Source of the DNA: Oxalobacteraceae bacterium
GTDB lineage: Bacteria; Pseudomonadota; Gammaproteobacteria; Burkholderiales; Burkholderiaceae_D
Assembly (NCBI GenBank): GCA_947374865.1
Contig: CANCDR010000004.1
Coordinates: 119,939 to 183,938 of the forward strand
Direction: 5' to 3'
DNA: 64,000 nucleotides
Part shown: positions 37,827 to 47,143 of the stretch, in pieces
How the letters are laid out: every line of letters starts with the position of its first letter
How positions within the stretch are numbered: position 1 is the stretch's first letter
The notes under the pieces: model-generated
The model's input: only the letters and a program-made list of their open reading frames with translations
Told to the model about the DNA's origin: nothing
The model's database searches: none
Program-made: the position numbers and the translations under genes

Positions 37827-39395
37827 TCAAGAATGGTAAGCCGATTCACCGTGGCTGGAAATGTCCAGACCTTCGCGCTCTTCTTCTTCAGTGACCCGCA
37901 GACCGATGACCATGTCGACCAGTTTGTAAGCGATGAAGGAAACTACACCAGACCAGATCAGCGTTGTCAGGACAGCTTGCGCTTGAATCCAGACTTGACC
38001 AGTGATGGAGTAATCAGGAGCGACGGCATTCGTCACGTAATCATAGATACCAACGCCCCCCAGCGATGGTGCTGCAAAGACGCCCGTCAGCAAGGCACCG
38101 GTAATACCACCCACGCCATGCACACCGAATACGTCGAGCGTATCGTCGGCACCGAGCAGACGCTTGAGACCATTCACACCCCACAGGCAGATCACGCCAG
38201 CTAACAAGCCGATGATCAAACCACCCATGACGCCGACAAAGCCAGCAGCAGGCGTAATGGCCACCAGACCAGATACCGCACCTGACGCAGCGCCCAGCAT
38301 GGAAGGCTTACCTTTGCTCAGCCATTCACCCAAGGTCCAGGTAACGGAAGCAGCAGCTGTTGCGAGCAGGGTATTCATGAATGCGAGTGTTGCGCCGCCT
38401 GAAGCTTCGAGCGCAGAACCGGCATTGAAACCAAACCAGCCCACCCACAATAAAGACGCACCGATCATGGTCATGGTCAGCGAATGTGGCGCCATGGCTT
38501 CTCTGCCGTAACCGACACGCTTACCAATGACATACGCACCGACCAAGCCAGCGACAGCGGCATTGATATGCACCACCGTACCACCAGCGAAGTCCAAGGC
38601 ACCCTTCTGGAACAGCCAGCCTGACACAGCTGTCAGCTTTTCAGCTGCGGCAGCGTCGATGAAGCCATCCGGACCAGGCCAGAACCAGACCATGTGAGCG
38701 ATTGGCAGATACGAAAACGTGAACCACAGAACGATAAACGCCAATACTGCAGAAAACTTGGCGCGCTCGGCAAATGCACCGACGATCAGACCGCAGGTAA
38801 TGGCAGCAAAGGTCGCCTGGAAAGCCACGAACACCAACTCAGGAATGGCTACACCCTTAGAGAAAGTGCCGGTTACTGAATCGCCATTCAAGCCCTTGAG
38901 GAAGAGTCGATCGAAGGAACCAATGAAGCTATTGCCTTCTGTGAAAGCCAATGAGTAGCCATAGACTGCCCACAAAACGATAATCACCGAGAAGACCATA
39001 AACACCTGCATCAGTACCGACAGCATATTCTTCGAACGGACCAGGCCGCCGTAAAACAGTGCCAGACCAGGGATGGTCATGAGAATCACCAACACCGTAG
39101 CCATCATCATCCAGGCGGTGTCGCCCTTATTTGGCACGATCGGTGCCGGGGCTGCTGCGGGTGCTGCTTCTGCTGCGGGTGCTGCTTCTGCTGCTGGTAC
39201 TGCCGCTGCTGGTGCTGCTTCGGCTACTGGAGCTACCGCAGGAGCAGCTACTGCTGCAGGTGCAGCAACGACTGCCGGCACATCCGCCTTGGCCGATGGC
39301 GCTTGCGCCAGGACTGTTTGCGAAAATCCGACTGCGAGCAATAAGGCGCCCGCTGCCAGTGATCGCGAAACGATTTGAGAAATATTCTTGTGCAT
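37827..39395 (-). CDS. amtB: AmtB, ammonium transporter
   Basis: AmtB conducts ammonium across the inner membrane under PII control. The 522-residue protein has a signal peptide (near VLAQAP), an extra Ala/Pro/Glu-rich periplasmic segment (about residues 32-88, partly from imperfect 18-base repeats) and then the eleven-helix Amt core: FYGGLVRSKNMLS, SYLPIAHMVWFW and VFGVHGVGGITGALL carry the pore histidines. Downstream of glnK by 11 bases, the classical pairing. The signal and Ala-rich region are common in Burkholderiales AmtB. Confidence 0.95.
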   Translation of the reverse strand: MHKNISQIVSRSLAAGALLLAVGFSQTVLAQAPSAKADVPAVVAAPAAVAAPAVAPVAEAAPAAAVPAAEAAPAAEAAPAAAPAPIVPNKGDTAWMMMATVLVILMTIPGLALFYGGLVRSKNMLSVLMQVFMVFSVIIVLWAVYGYSLAFTEGNSFIGSFDRLFLKGLNGDSVTGTFSKGVAIPELVFVAFQATFAAITCGLIVGAFAERAKFSAVLAFIVLWFTFSYLPIAHMVWFWPGPDGFIDAAAAEKLTAVSGWLFQKGALDFAGGTVVHINAAVAGLVGAYVIGKRVGYGREAMAPHSLTMTMIGASLLWVGWFGFNAGSALEASGGATLAFMNTLLATAAASVTWTLGEWLSKGKPSMLGAASGAVSGLVAITPAAGFVGVMGGLIIGLLAGVICLWGVNGLKRLLGADDTLDVFGVHGVGGITGALLTGVFAAPSLGGVGIYDYVTNAVAPDYSITGQVWIQAQAVLTTLIWSGVVSFIAYKLVDMVIGLRVTEEEEREGLDISSHGESAYHS

Positions 39396-39406
39396 TCTGG
39401 CTCTCC

Positions 39407-40502
<1,096 letters not shown>

Positions 40503-40647
40503 TACATATCTCCTGAAGGATAAAAGACCAAAAATGGTGTTATAAATTACGTGACGGCTTATCTGTATTGCTTTCCTCCGGCGGCACTGAAATTATGATT
40601 TCAGCAAACCCACGAAAGACGGCAAAAAAACGCTCGTGCAGTACCAT

Positions 40648-40664
40648 TAGCAGGAGTCGTGCCA
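40648..40664 (-). promoter_or_regulatory. Sigma-54 promoter of torF-glnK-amtB
   Basis: The minus strand reads TGGCACGACTCCTGCTA: the -24 TGGCACG is perfect, the -12 is CTGC in place of TTGC, and GG and GC are separated by exactly ten bases. It lies about 150 bases before the torF ATG. Nitrogen control of glnK-amtB by RpoN and NtrC is well established in relatives. Confidence 0.82.
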
Positions 40665-40747
40665 GCCAATCAACCGTTAGCACGCACTTTTTTTGCCTTG
40701 TTTTGAGGCGCGCAGGCGACTTCGCCCGCCTAAGCCTGGGAAAATGA

Positions 40748-40762
40748 GCGCTTTTTTGGTGC
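40748..40762 (-). promoter_or_regulatory. NtrC-like enhancer dyad upstream of torF
   Basis: The minus strand reads GCACCAAAAAAGCGC, matching the NtrC consensus GCACCAAAATGGTGC at 12 of 15 positions. It starts about 84 bases upstream of the -24 element, a normal enhancer distance. Confidence 0.5.
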
Positions 40763-40854
40763 AAAAATAGTGAATTGCCCCGAAGATGTGCGAAACAAAC
40801 CCTGTAACGACGTTTATAACGAAGCACATAACGAAACTCACCACGAGGACTATG

Positions 40855-41094
40855 ATGATCAAACCAAAATTTTTTGAAGACATGCAGGCGCGCGTTAACC
40901 AGGCCATGGAAAGTGCGCCGGCCAAAGATATTGAAAAAAATGTCAAAGCGATGATGACCCAGGGCTTTAACAAAATGGATTTGGTCACGCGCGAAGAGTT
41001 TGATGTTCAAATGCAAATACTTGCCAAAACGCGTGCCAAAGTCGATTTACTGGAAGCGCAAATTGCGGCGCTGGAAGCGCGGCTGCCAAAATAA
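40855..41094 (+). CDS. ubiK: UbiK-family accessory factor (YqiC/BMFP)
   Basis: UbiK assists ubiquinone biosynthesis as part of the Ubi complex. The 79-residue protein has MIKPKFFEDMQARVNQ, AKDIEKNVKAMMTQGF and the signature DLVTREEFDVQMQILAKTR followed by a coiled coil that drives trimer formation. GAGG precedes the two adjacent ATGs at 40852 and 40855; I chose the second, which gives the usual MIKP start. Followed by a weak terminator-like hairpin. Confidence 0.88.
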   Translation: MIKPKFFEDMQARVNQAMESAPAKDIEKNVKAMMTQGFNKMDLVTREEFDVQMQILAKTRAKVDLLEAQIAALEARLPK

Positions 41095-41127
41095 GTTTCG
41101 CCCTTCATTTATTGCAAAGGGGATTTT

Positions 41128-41160
41128 GGCGGCGGGCTTAGCGCTCCTCGCCGCCCTTTT
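41128..41160 (+). terminator. Probable weak terminator after ubiK
   Basis: GGCGGCG (41128-41134) pairs perfectly with CGCCGCC (41149-41155), followed by a short CTTTT. The seven-pair stem is strong but the loop is long and the T run only four bases. Confidence 0.4.
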
Positions 41161-41401
41161 CTCGCTCGCCATTTTCCACATCCCCAATTCCCCTAACTTT
41201 ATCCCCGCCAAACATGGCGTTCAAAATGGTGCGGTGCAAAGCCATCATTTGGTGATCTTTTCTTCCCCATAATCGCGCGTAGATAAAATGTCGGCGAATG
41301 AAAAAAAACGCCGCAAAATCGCCTGCCTTTATCTATGAAAATAGGTCATTTTAAAAGTTAAAAAAGGTCGATGGAAATCATTATTCTGGTGCAAATTTGA
41401 T

Positions 41402-41417
41402 TGGCACGCATATTGCG
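41402..41417 (+). promoter_or_regulatory. Sigma-54 promoter of ridA-TonB receptor
   Basis: TGGCACGCATATTGCG: both the -24 TGGCACG and the -12 TTGC match the consensus, with the required ten bases between GG and GC and a preceding pyrimidine (T). It is the best sigma-54 match in the window together with the one at 47017-47033. Confidence 0.88.
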
Positions 41418-41553
41418 AATAGGTAATTAAGTTTGCGCATCACTCTCGCGGTGCCAAAATTTTTTGATCAACGTCAGCTCAGATTTTTTGAACAAATCAG
41501 CCTTGATAGTTCGAAAAAATTTGATCCTGACTTTCATTTGGAACGGATTATTT

Positions 41554-42093
41554 ATGCACGCACATTCCCGCAAAATCGCCCAGCTTTTCGCGTTCGCCTT
41601 AACGAGCTTGCCAATCGTCTCGCCCATCGCGCAGGCAGAAGAGATCAAACGCACGGGCGTTCCCGGCTCAACGTTTCCCATCTCGACTACGGTCAGCGTA
41701 CCGGCAAATTCACGTATTACTTTTTTCAGCGGCACCCTTGCTGAAGTAAGTAATCCGGATGCACCGAAGGGTTCCATTGAAGCCTATGGTGACACCAAAA
41801 CACAAACCATCTCTGTTCTCAAGCGACTGGAAAAACTGATGGCCGCAGAAGGCCTCACCTTGGGCGATGTCGTCAAGGTGAATGTCTTCATGGTCGGCGA
41901 CCCCAAGCTGGATGGCAAGATGGATTTCGCCGGTCTGAATGCCGCCTACAGCCAGTACTTCGGCAGTGAAGCGCAGCCCAATAAACCGGTTCGTACTGCC
42001 CTCCAGGTAGCGGCCTTGCCAATGGCTGGCGGGCTGGTGGAAATTGAAGCAACCGCAGCCAAAGTGGCCCCGCCTTTGAAAACAAAAAAATAG
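41554..42093 (+). CDS. Exported RidA-family imine/enamine deaminase
   Basis: RidA proteins hydrolyse reactive 2-imino acids to 2-oxo acids and ammonia. The 179-residue precursor carries a signal peptide (hydrophobic LFAFALTSLPIVSPI, cleavage near AQA-EE, residues 25-30), unusual in a family that is normally cytoplasmic at about 128 residues. The core has ITFFSGTLAE, LEKLMAAEGLTLGDVVKVNVFM and VRTALQVAALP. Arg147 and Glu163 align by eye with E. coli RidA Arg105 and Glu120; Ala149 replaces Cys107. ATG 41554 gives the clean signal peptide; the frame opens 30 codons earlier with a TTG. Followed by the TonB receptor. Confidence 0.85.
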   Translation: MHAHSRKIAQLFAFALTSLPIVSPIAQAEEIKRTGVPGSTFPISTTVSVPANSRITFFSGTLAEVSNPDAPKGSIEAYGDTKTQTISVLKRLEKLMAAEGLTLGDVVKVNVFMVGDPKLDGKMDFAGLNAAYSQYFGSEAQPNKPVRTALQVAALPMAGGLVEIEATAAKVAPPLKTKK

Positions 42094-42105
42094 TTTTCAT
42101 CCAAA

Positions 42106-42138
42106 GGCGAGACGGCGCATAGCGCGACCGTCCTCGCC
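42106..42138 (+). other. Hairpin between ridA and the TonB receptor gene
   Basis: GGCGAGACGG pairs with CCGT-C-CTCGCC (one bulge) and an inner CGC-ATA-GCG can extend it. No T run follows. It is probably an mRNA stability or partial-termination element that lets the two genes differ in expression. Confidence 0.45.
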
Positions 42139-42227
42139 GAACAATCCGATTGGTTCGCCAAACACCTGCGGGTGTGTGGGAGGGTGTTTTGCGTCCAATT
42201 TTTCTCCGCCTTGAAAGGAAACACTCT

Positions 42228-44786
42228 ATGTCAGTCCCTCGTCGCATGCTCCCGAAACAGATGGCAAAGCCACAAACCAGTAGCCTGGCTCAATCGATCT
42301 CTGCCGCATTTGCCTTCAGCACCTCGGCCAATAGTCAACGTATTACGTCCGGCGCTTTACTACTGGCGCTGCAATCGGGCCTGGCGTTCGCATATCCTGC
42401 GATGCCGATGGAAGCGACGGCTGAAGCGCCTGCAGAAGCGGCAGCGGTCGATATGTCGACCGCTGTGATCGTTACCGGTACACGCGTGAGTGGATTAAAA
42501 GCGATCGATAGCGCGTCCCCGATTCAGGTGCTGGACGCGGCTTCACTCGAACGCACAGGACAGCCAGATCTGATTCAAGCCATGTCACAGTCGATGCCCT
42601 CCTTTACCGCGCAGGCCTTCGGTGGTGACACCGCCGGTCTGACATTGTCAGCGCGTTTGCGTGGTCTGAGCCCGAACGACACGCTGGTGCTCATCAACGG
42701 CAAACGCCGTCACACGACCGGCAATCTGGCCGTTCTTGGCGGACCATATCAGGGTGGCGCAGCGGCTGATCTGAACTTCATTCCGGTCGCAGCCATTGAT
42801 CATATCGAAGTCTTGCAAGACGGCGCCGCCGCACAATACGGCACCGATGCGATTGCCGGCGTGGTCAACATCATCCTGAAAAAAGATACTTCCGGCGGCA
42901 GCTTCACAAACTCTGGCGGCGAATATTTTGATGGCGGCGGACGCACGGCAGATTCGGCGCTCAATTACGGCATGGCGATTGGCGATAAAGGCTTTTTGAA
43001 TCTGACAGCAGAAACCAAATACCATTCGCATAGCAATCGTGGCGGTATCGATCCACGGGTTGTCAGCGCGGCCAATTTGAAGTCAATGCCGAATCTGACT
43101 GCCTTCCCTGGCTATCCTTACTCGAACCAGATTTCTGGCGACGCCGCCTATCATCTGACGATCTTGTCGGCTAATGCTGGCTATAAGGTCGATAGTGAGT
43201 TGCAGTTCTACAGTTCGGCCACCTACGGCATGAAAAAAGCTGATGCATTTGAAAACTACCGTATGCCGAACAAGCTACCGGTACTCTACCCGAATGGATT
43301 CAGCCCACGCGAAACCATCAACGAAACGGACTACGGCATTACGCTCGGCGTCAAGGGCACGACAGGCGACTGGAGCTGGGACTTGAGCAGCACCTATGGC
43401 AAAGACAATGATTCGATCGGCGTCATTAATTCAGGCAATATCTCCCTCTACAATGACACCAAGTCGACCCCGCTCGATTTTCATGCGGGTGATTTCATTG
43501 CCTCACAGATGACATATAACTTCGATCTGAGCCGCGAATTTAATATCGGCTGGAAGAGTCCGCTCAGCCTCGCCTTGGGACTCGAGAAGCGTATCGATAC
43601 GTATGAAATCGGTGCCGGCGATGCCGCCTCGCGCTACAAGGAAGGTTCACAATCCTACCCAGGATTTTTACTCACCGATGCCGGCTTTCATACGCGCAGT
43701 AACACAGCGGTGTACATGGATTTAGCCGGTTCACCGATCGATAGTTTGAAGCTCGATGTCGCTGCACGATACGAAAAATTCAGTGATTTCGGCAGTACCA
43801 GCGTCGCCAAACTGACTGGCCGTTATGACTTTTCGCCAGCCGTCGGGATTCGCAGCACAATCTCGAATGGCTTTCGCGCGCCGACTATGGCCGAGCAGTT
43901 TTACTCCTCCACCAATGTATCGCCGACCTCAGCGTTTGTGCAGTTAGCACCAAACTCTCCCGGCGCAGCATTGGTCGGCGTGAATGGACTCAAGCCTGAA
44001 AAGTCGCAAAACTATAGCGTTGGTATGGTCTTCCACCCTGCGCCAAAAATGACCTTGACGGTCGATGCCTACCAGATCGCCATTCAAGACCGCATCGTCG
44101 GTAGCGGGTCTTTGTACGGTTCGGGTGGCGCGATCAATTCGCCAGCCGTCGTTGCCGCCATCAAGGCCAACGGTAATGTGCTTGACCCAACGGTGTCGTC
44201 GACCGGTATCAATCTGTTCTCTAACGCTGTCGATACACGTAGCCGCGGTCTGGAAGTGGTCTTTACCTACGCGACTTCGCTCGATAACATGGGCCGTATC
44301 GATTGGTCGGCCTCAGGTAATCTGAGTGAGACCAAGGTCACCAAAATCAATCAGGCACCAAAGCAGCTACTGCCACAGACACTGCTTGACCCGATCGCCA
44401 TTTCTGACCTTGAAACTGCAGCGCCGAAATACCGCATTAACTTAGGCGCCTTGTGGAAAAAAGGCGAATGGACTGTCAGCCTGCGTGAAGCAATCTTTGG
44501 ACCGGCATCGGAACTGGGTAACTACAACGGTGGCACCTTGTTCACGACGACCGTCTCAGCCAAGGCATTGACCGATTTGGAAGTGTCTAACCAACTGTCG
44601 AAGTCACTCACCCTGTCTGTCGGTGCGAACAATTTGTTCAACCAGTATCCGGATCAGCGCAACGCTGATTTGCTGGCGGTACAAAGAGCGGCACTGTCGA
44701 ACTCTGCTGTCAGCATTTACCCGAGCTTTTCACCCATCGGCATTAATGGTGGTTACTACTATGCGCGGGTCAGCTACACATTCTAA
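42228..44786 (+). CDS. TonB-dependent outer-membrane receptor
   Basis: An 852-residue receptor that uses TonB energy to import a ligand across the outer membrane. The N-terminus is long with a hydrophobic export region around residues 43-56. The plug domain covers about 80-215 (AVIVTGTRVSG, SARLRGLSPNDTLVLINGKR, IEVLQDGAAAQYGTDAIAGVVNI), followed by a beta barrel that ends YARVSYTF with the terminal Phe. ATG 42228 follows AAAGGAAA. It is 134 bases after ridA, probably the same sigma-54 transcript. Ligand unknown; no siderophore genes are nearby. Confidence 0.88.
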   Translation: MSVPRRMLPKQMAKPQTSSLAQSISAAFAFSTSANSQRITSGALLLALQSGLAFAYPAMPMEATAEAPAEAAAVDMSTAVIVTGTRVSGLKAIDSASPIQVLDAASLERTGQPDLIQAMSQSMPSFTAQAFGGDTAGLTLSARLRGLSPNDTLVLINGKRRHTTGNLAVLGGPYQGGAAADLNFIPVAAIDHIEVLQDGAAAQYGTDAIAGVVNIILKKDTSGGSFTNSGGEYFDGGGRTADSALNYGMAIGDKGFLNLTAETKYHSHSNRGGIDPRVVSAANLKSMPNLTAFPGYPYSNQISGDAAYHLTILSANAGYKVDSELQFYSSATYGMKKADAFENYRMPNKLPVLYPNGFSPRETINETDYGITLGVKGTTGDWSWDLSSTYGKDNDSIGVINSGNISLYNDTKSTPLDFHAGDFIASQMTYNFDLSREFNIGWKSPLSLALGLEKRIDTYEIGAGDAASRYKEGSQSYPGFLLTDAGFHTRSNTAVYMDLAGSPIDSLKLDVAARYEKFSDFGSTSVAKLTGRYDFSPAVGIRSTISNGFRAPTMAEQFYSSTNVSPTSAFVQLAPNSPGAALVGVNGLKPEKSQNYSVGMVFHPAPKMTLTVDAYQIAIQDRIVGSGSLYGSGGAINSPAVVAAIKANGNVLDPTVSSTGINLFSNAVDTRSRGLEVVFTYATSLDNMGRIDWSASGNLSETKVTKINQAPKQLLPQTLLDPIAISDLETAAPKYRINLGALWKKGEWTVSLREAIFGPASELGNYNGGTLFTTTVSAKALTDLEVSNQLSKSLTLSVGANNLFNQYPDQRNADLLAVQRAALSNSAVSIYPSFSPIGINGGYYYARVSYTF

Positions 44787-44798
44787 TACGCGAACTTT

Positions 44799-44832
44799 AC
44801 CAGCGACCTGGTCATTTTTCAGGGTCGCTGGT
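44799..44832 (+). other. Perfect ten-pair hairpin after the TonB receptor
   Basis: ACCAGCGACC (44799-44808) and GGTCGCTGGT (44823-44832) are perfect complements with a 14-base loop. No T run follows, so it is more likely a 3'-end stabiliser for the receptor transcript than a terminator by itself. Confidence 0.6.
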
Positions 44833-44862
44833 GCTACTACAAAGTACACAGAAGTTGTCAAT

Positions 44863-44888
44863 AAAAAAGCCGCTTGCGCGGCTTTTTT
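44863..44888. terminator. Bidirectional terminator between TonB receptor and cytochrome c genes
   Basis: AAAAAAGCCGC-TTGC-GCGGCTTTTTT is symmetric: a GC-rich five-pair stem extended by A-T pairs, with a T run on either strand. It serves both convergent operons. Confidence 0.9.
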
Positions 44889-44908
44889 GTTTATTGCATC
44901 GGTATTTT

Positions 44909-45301
44909 TTAATGTACTGTCGTTAAGTTAGCCTGTTCCACCACATCCCCCGCACCACTTTGACTACGCACTGCCTGTACCTCTTCCGCACGCAATGGCA
45001 GACCTTTATTGCCCCAGGCCTGACGAATGTAATTGATGACTAGTGTGAGATTGGCATCATCCAGGGAACTGGCAAACATCGGCATCCCCCCGCGCCCTTT
45101 TAATACGGTGCCAATCACCGCCGCAGGATCGCCTTGTATGTAGGCGTTACCTTTTAATGCAGGAAAGGCGCCCTGAATACCGGTGCCGCCGACCTGGTGG
45201 CAGGCGGCACAGTTTTTGGCAAACAGCGCTTTACCGTCGATGACCTGGGCCTGGGCGTGCTGGCTTAATACCAGCAGTGAAATCAAAAGAACTTTCTGCA
45301 T
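44909..45301 (-). CDS. Class I cytochrome c, likely electron acceptor of the amine oxidase
   Basis: A 130-residue secreted cytochrome: signal MQKVLLISLLVLSQHAQAQ, one haem site CAACH, and a GGMPMF segment carrying the probable axial methionine, then the C-terminal helix LTLVINYIRQAWGN. It begins 13 bases after the stop of the flavin oxidase, so the two are co-transcribed. By analogy with Pseudomonas NicA2 and its cytochrome CycN, it is a good candidate to reoxidise the flavin in place of oxygen; that pairing is inferred. Confidence 0.88.
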   Translation of the reverse strand: MQKVLLISLLVLSQHAQAQVIDGKALFAKNCAACHQVGGTGIQGAFPALKGNAYIQGDPAAVIGTVLKGRGGMPMFASSLDDANLTLVINYIRQAWGNKGLPLRAEEVQAVRSQSGAGDVVEQANLTTVH

Positions 45302-45314
45302 CCTCGCGCTCCTT

Positions 45315-46928
45315 TCAAGCTGACAGGCGTTGATGAATGCGCGCGATTTGCTGCCAGGCCGATTCGATCGCGCCGGCTTGCCAGCCTGTTAAATGACTCA
45401 TGTGTTCACCCGCTAGCAGGGTACGTCCTTCGCCTTCGAATAAAACCGGATAGGCATTCGCCCGACCCTCGTCACTCCAGTGCGCCCAGCCACCGAGGTT
45501 ATATTTTACCCGATGCCAGGCGACCGAGAAGGCCGTCTCAAAGGAACTACGATACTGTCCAGGGAAGATTTTTTCGCCTGCGGATAAGGCAAACTCAACC
45601 CGCTCGAGCTGACTCAGGGCACTGACCTCGGCGGCAGCGGCTTCAAAGTTGTAGTAACCGAGTAGCGTGCCTTTTTTTCCCTGCCAGTTTGATGACGGTA
45701 GTGAGATCAGATTGATGCCCTTGATGTCGGTCAGGACATGTCCACCATAGATGCCGTCATCTTGTTCCCAGAAGCGGCGCTTCATCTGCAGGCCGATTTT
45801 TCCTACTGGCGCGTAGGCAGCGCCCTGAATCGCGGTTTTAAATTTTTCGCTGAAATCGGTATCGACATGCCGCAGTACCGAGAGCGGTATCGTACACAAG
45901 CAAAAGTCTGCCGTGATGACGCTGGCTTTGCCGCTCGCCAGATCCTTGACTTGCACTTCAACCTTGTCCGCCAGATTACGCAGGCTCATGACTTCGGTGT
46001 TGTAGCGGATGGTTTTGCCGACCCGTTTTTCAAATGCCTTGGCAATCTGGTCCATGCCGCCGATCGGCTGCAACATCGTGGCTTGCTGAATAAATTCATG
46101 CACAGAATGATAAATATGACCGAGTTTGGATTGCAGCAGATCGCCAAAGGCCAATGGATCCGATGCCACACCCGCGCCGGGGGTCATGCCGGCACCCGGG
46201 TTGACTTTGTAGCCACGCCCGTTAGTGCCGCGATAGCTCAGATCTTTTTTCGACAGGTAGCCCTCATTGCTCAGGTAATCGAGCAATAGCGCTTTATCTT
46301 TAGTCGTGACCTGCTGGTCCATCATGCCGCTTTTGAGCGTCTTGGCTAATAATTCATCGACGTAGCCGCGCATGTCGGCCTTGACCTCATATTGACGCAG
46401 CCGTTTGCCGGCCAGGGGACCCGGCGCATTTTCGTGGTACACGTAGGAGGCGTCGTTATCGTTATTAAATAGCTCGAGCGGTACCTCGAATTCACTGGTG
46501 TAGTGCAGCGTCGACCGATGATTGAAGGGGATGCGCCAGGGGCCAAAGTTGATGTACTGGCCTTTATCGAAATTGCAGACCTGTTTTTCTCCGCCCAGCT
46601 CTTCGAGCACGGTGCCGGTGCGGGCTGTCTGGCACCGACCGCCGGCAAATTTGCGCGCTTCGATCACTTTACAGGTGTAGCCCAGCTTACTCAGTTCATA
46701 AGCCGCCGTCATGCCGCCGATACCCGCACCAAGAATCAACACCGTCTTGCCTTTGCCGCTGCCGCTTAATAAGGGAGGCGCGCTTTGGGTCGAGGCGATA
46801 TCCATTCCCCAGGCCTTCATGCTCGCCAACAGCAGGCCGCTACCACCAACGGCCATGGCTTTCGCTAAAAAATCGCGCCGCGTTGTTGGCGCACTGCCGT
46901 AAATTGCTGAGTTAATTTGATTTGACAT
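45315..46928 (-). CDS. Tat-exported flavin amine oxidase, L-amino-acid-oxidase-like
   Basis: A 537-residue FAD enzyme that should oxidise an amine or amino acid to an imine. It has a Tat signal (TRRDFLAKAM, residues 16-25), the dinucleotide motif VLILGAGIGGMTAAYEL (64-80), ARKFAGGRCQT and the C-terminal LLAGEHMSHLTGWQAGAIESA, typical of monoamine oxidases. GPWRIP..H (129-137) matches the GPMR(L/I)P..H segment of L-amino-acid oxidases, whose Arg holds the substrate carboxylate; here it is Arg132. This favours an amino-acid substrate. Controlled by the sigma-54 site at 47017-47033; cytochrome c follows. Confidence 0.87.
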   Translation of the reverse strand: MSNQINSAIYGSAPTTRRDFLAKAMAVGGSGLLLASMKAWGMDIASTQSAPPLLSGSGKGKTVLILGAGIGGMTAAYELSKLGYTCKVIEARKFAGGRCQTARTGTVLEELGGEKQVCNFDKGQYINFGPWRIPFNHRSTLHYTSEFEVPLELFNNDNDASYVYHENAPGPLAGKRLRQYEVKADMRGYVDELLAKTLKSGMMDQQVTTKDKALLLDYLSNEGYLSKKDLSYRGTNGRGYKVNPGAGMTPGAGVASDPLAFGDLLQSKLGHIYHSVHEFIQQATMLQPIGGMDQIAKAFEKRVGKTIRYNTEVMSLRNLADKVEVQVKDLASGKASVITADFCLCTIPLSVLRHVDTDFSEKFKTAIQGAAYAPVGKIGLQMKRRFWEQDDGIYGGHVLTDIKGINLISLPSSNWQGKKGTLLGYYNFEAAAAEVSALSQLERVEFALSAGEKIFPGQYRSSFETAFSVAWHRVKYNLGGWAHWSDEGRANAYPVLFEGEGRTLLAGEHMSHLTGWQAGAIESAWQQIARIHQRLSA

Positions 46929-47016
46929 GATCGCCTATTGAGATTGAAAGAAGCTTCGCATTTCCACTGCCAGCAAAGCCAGAGCAGACGGATGTGGAAA
47001 TATCTTATTTGTCTAT

Positions 47017-47033
47017 TTGCAAGAGATGTGCCA
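47017..47033 (-). promoter_or_regulatory. Sigma-54 promoter of the amine oxidase-cytochrome operon
   Basis: The minus strand reads TGGCACATCTCTTGCAA: TGGCAC, four bases beyond the seven-base -24 block, and TTGCA, with ten bases between GG and GC. It matches the consensus almost fully and lies about 90 bases before the oxidase ATG. Confidence 0.88.
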
Positions 47034-47126
47034 TCAAAAATGCCAGACAACAGTGCAGTATTGACGCGACTTTGCTGCATGACGCTCTATGCGTCTTGTT
47101 CCTGAGCATTGGCGGTGCGTTTGCTT

Positions 47127-47143
47127 CGCACAAGCCTAGTGCG
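47127..47143. promoter_or_regulatory. NtrC-like dyad upstream of the amine oxidase
   Basis: CGCACAAGCCTAGTGCG has perfect five-base arms around seven bases, the GCAC-N7-GTGC layout of NtrC sites, though the inner bases differ from the consensus CAAAATG. It starts about 94 bases upstream of the -24 element. Confidence 0.5.

Larger units (their letters stand above)
40503..40854. other. Divergent control region between torF and ubiK
   Basis: 352 bases without a gene. It holds a sigma-54 promoter and an NtrC-like dyad reading towards torF-glnK-amtB. The ubiK promoter should also lie here, but I found no convincing sigma-70 pair. Confidence 0.6.
41095..41553. other. Long leader region between ubiK and ridA
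   Basis: 459 bases without a credible gene. It contains a terminator-like hairpin near 41128-41160, an NtrC half-site-like CAAAATGGTGC at 41222-41232 and the sigma-54 promoter at 41402-41417. The stretch from the predicted start of transcription to the ridA ATG is about 125 bases. Confidence 0.6.

Noticed and set aside
39132..39146. Plus-strand TGGCACGATCGGTGC inside amtB resembles a sigma-54 site with correct GG-GC spacing.
   Set aside because: The -12 is GTGC, it lies inside the amtB coding sequence and would drive antisense transcription into no plausible gene; chance in GC-rich code is more likely.
47119..47132. GTGCG-N7-CGCAC-like inverted repeat next to the dyad at 47127.
   Set aside because: Its arms face the wrong way for an NtrC site and it overlaps the better GCAC-N7-GTGC dyad.
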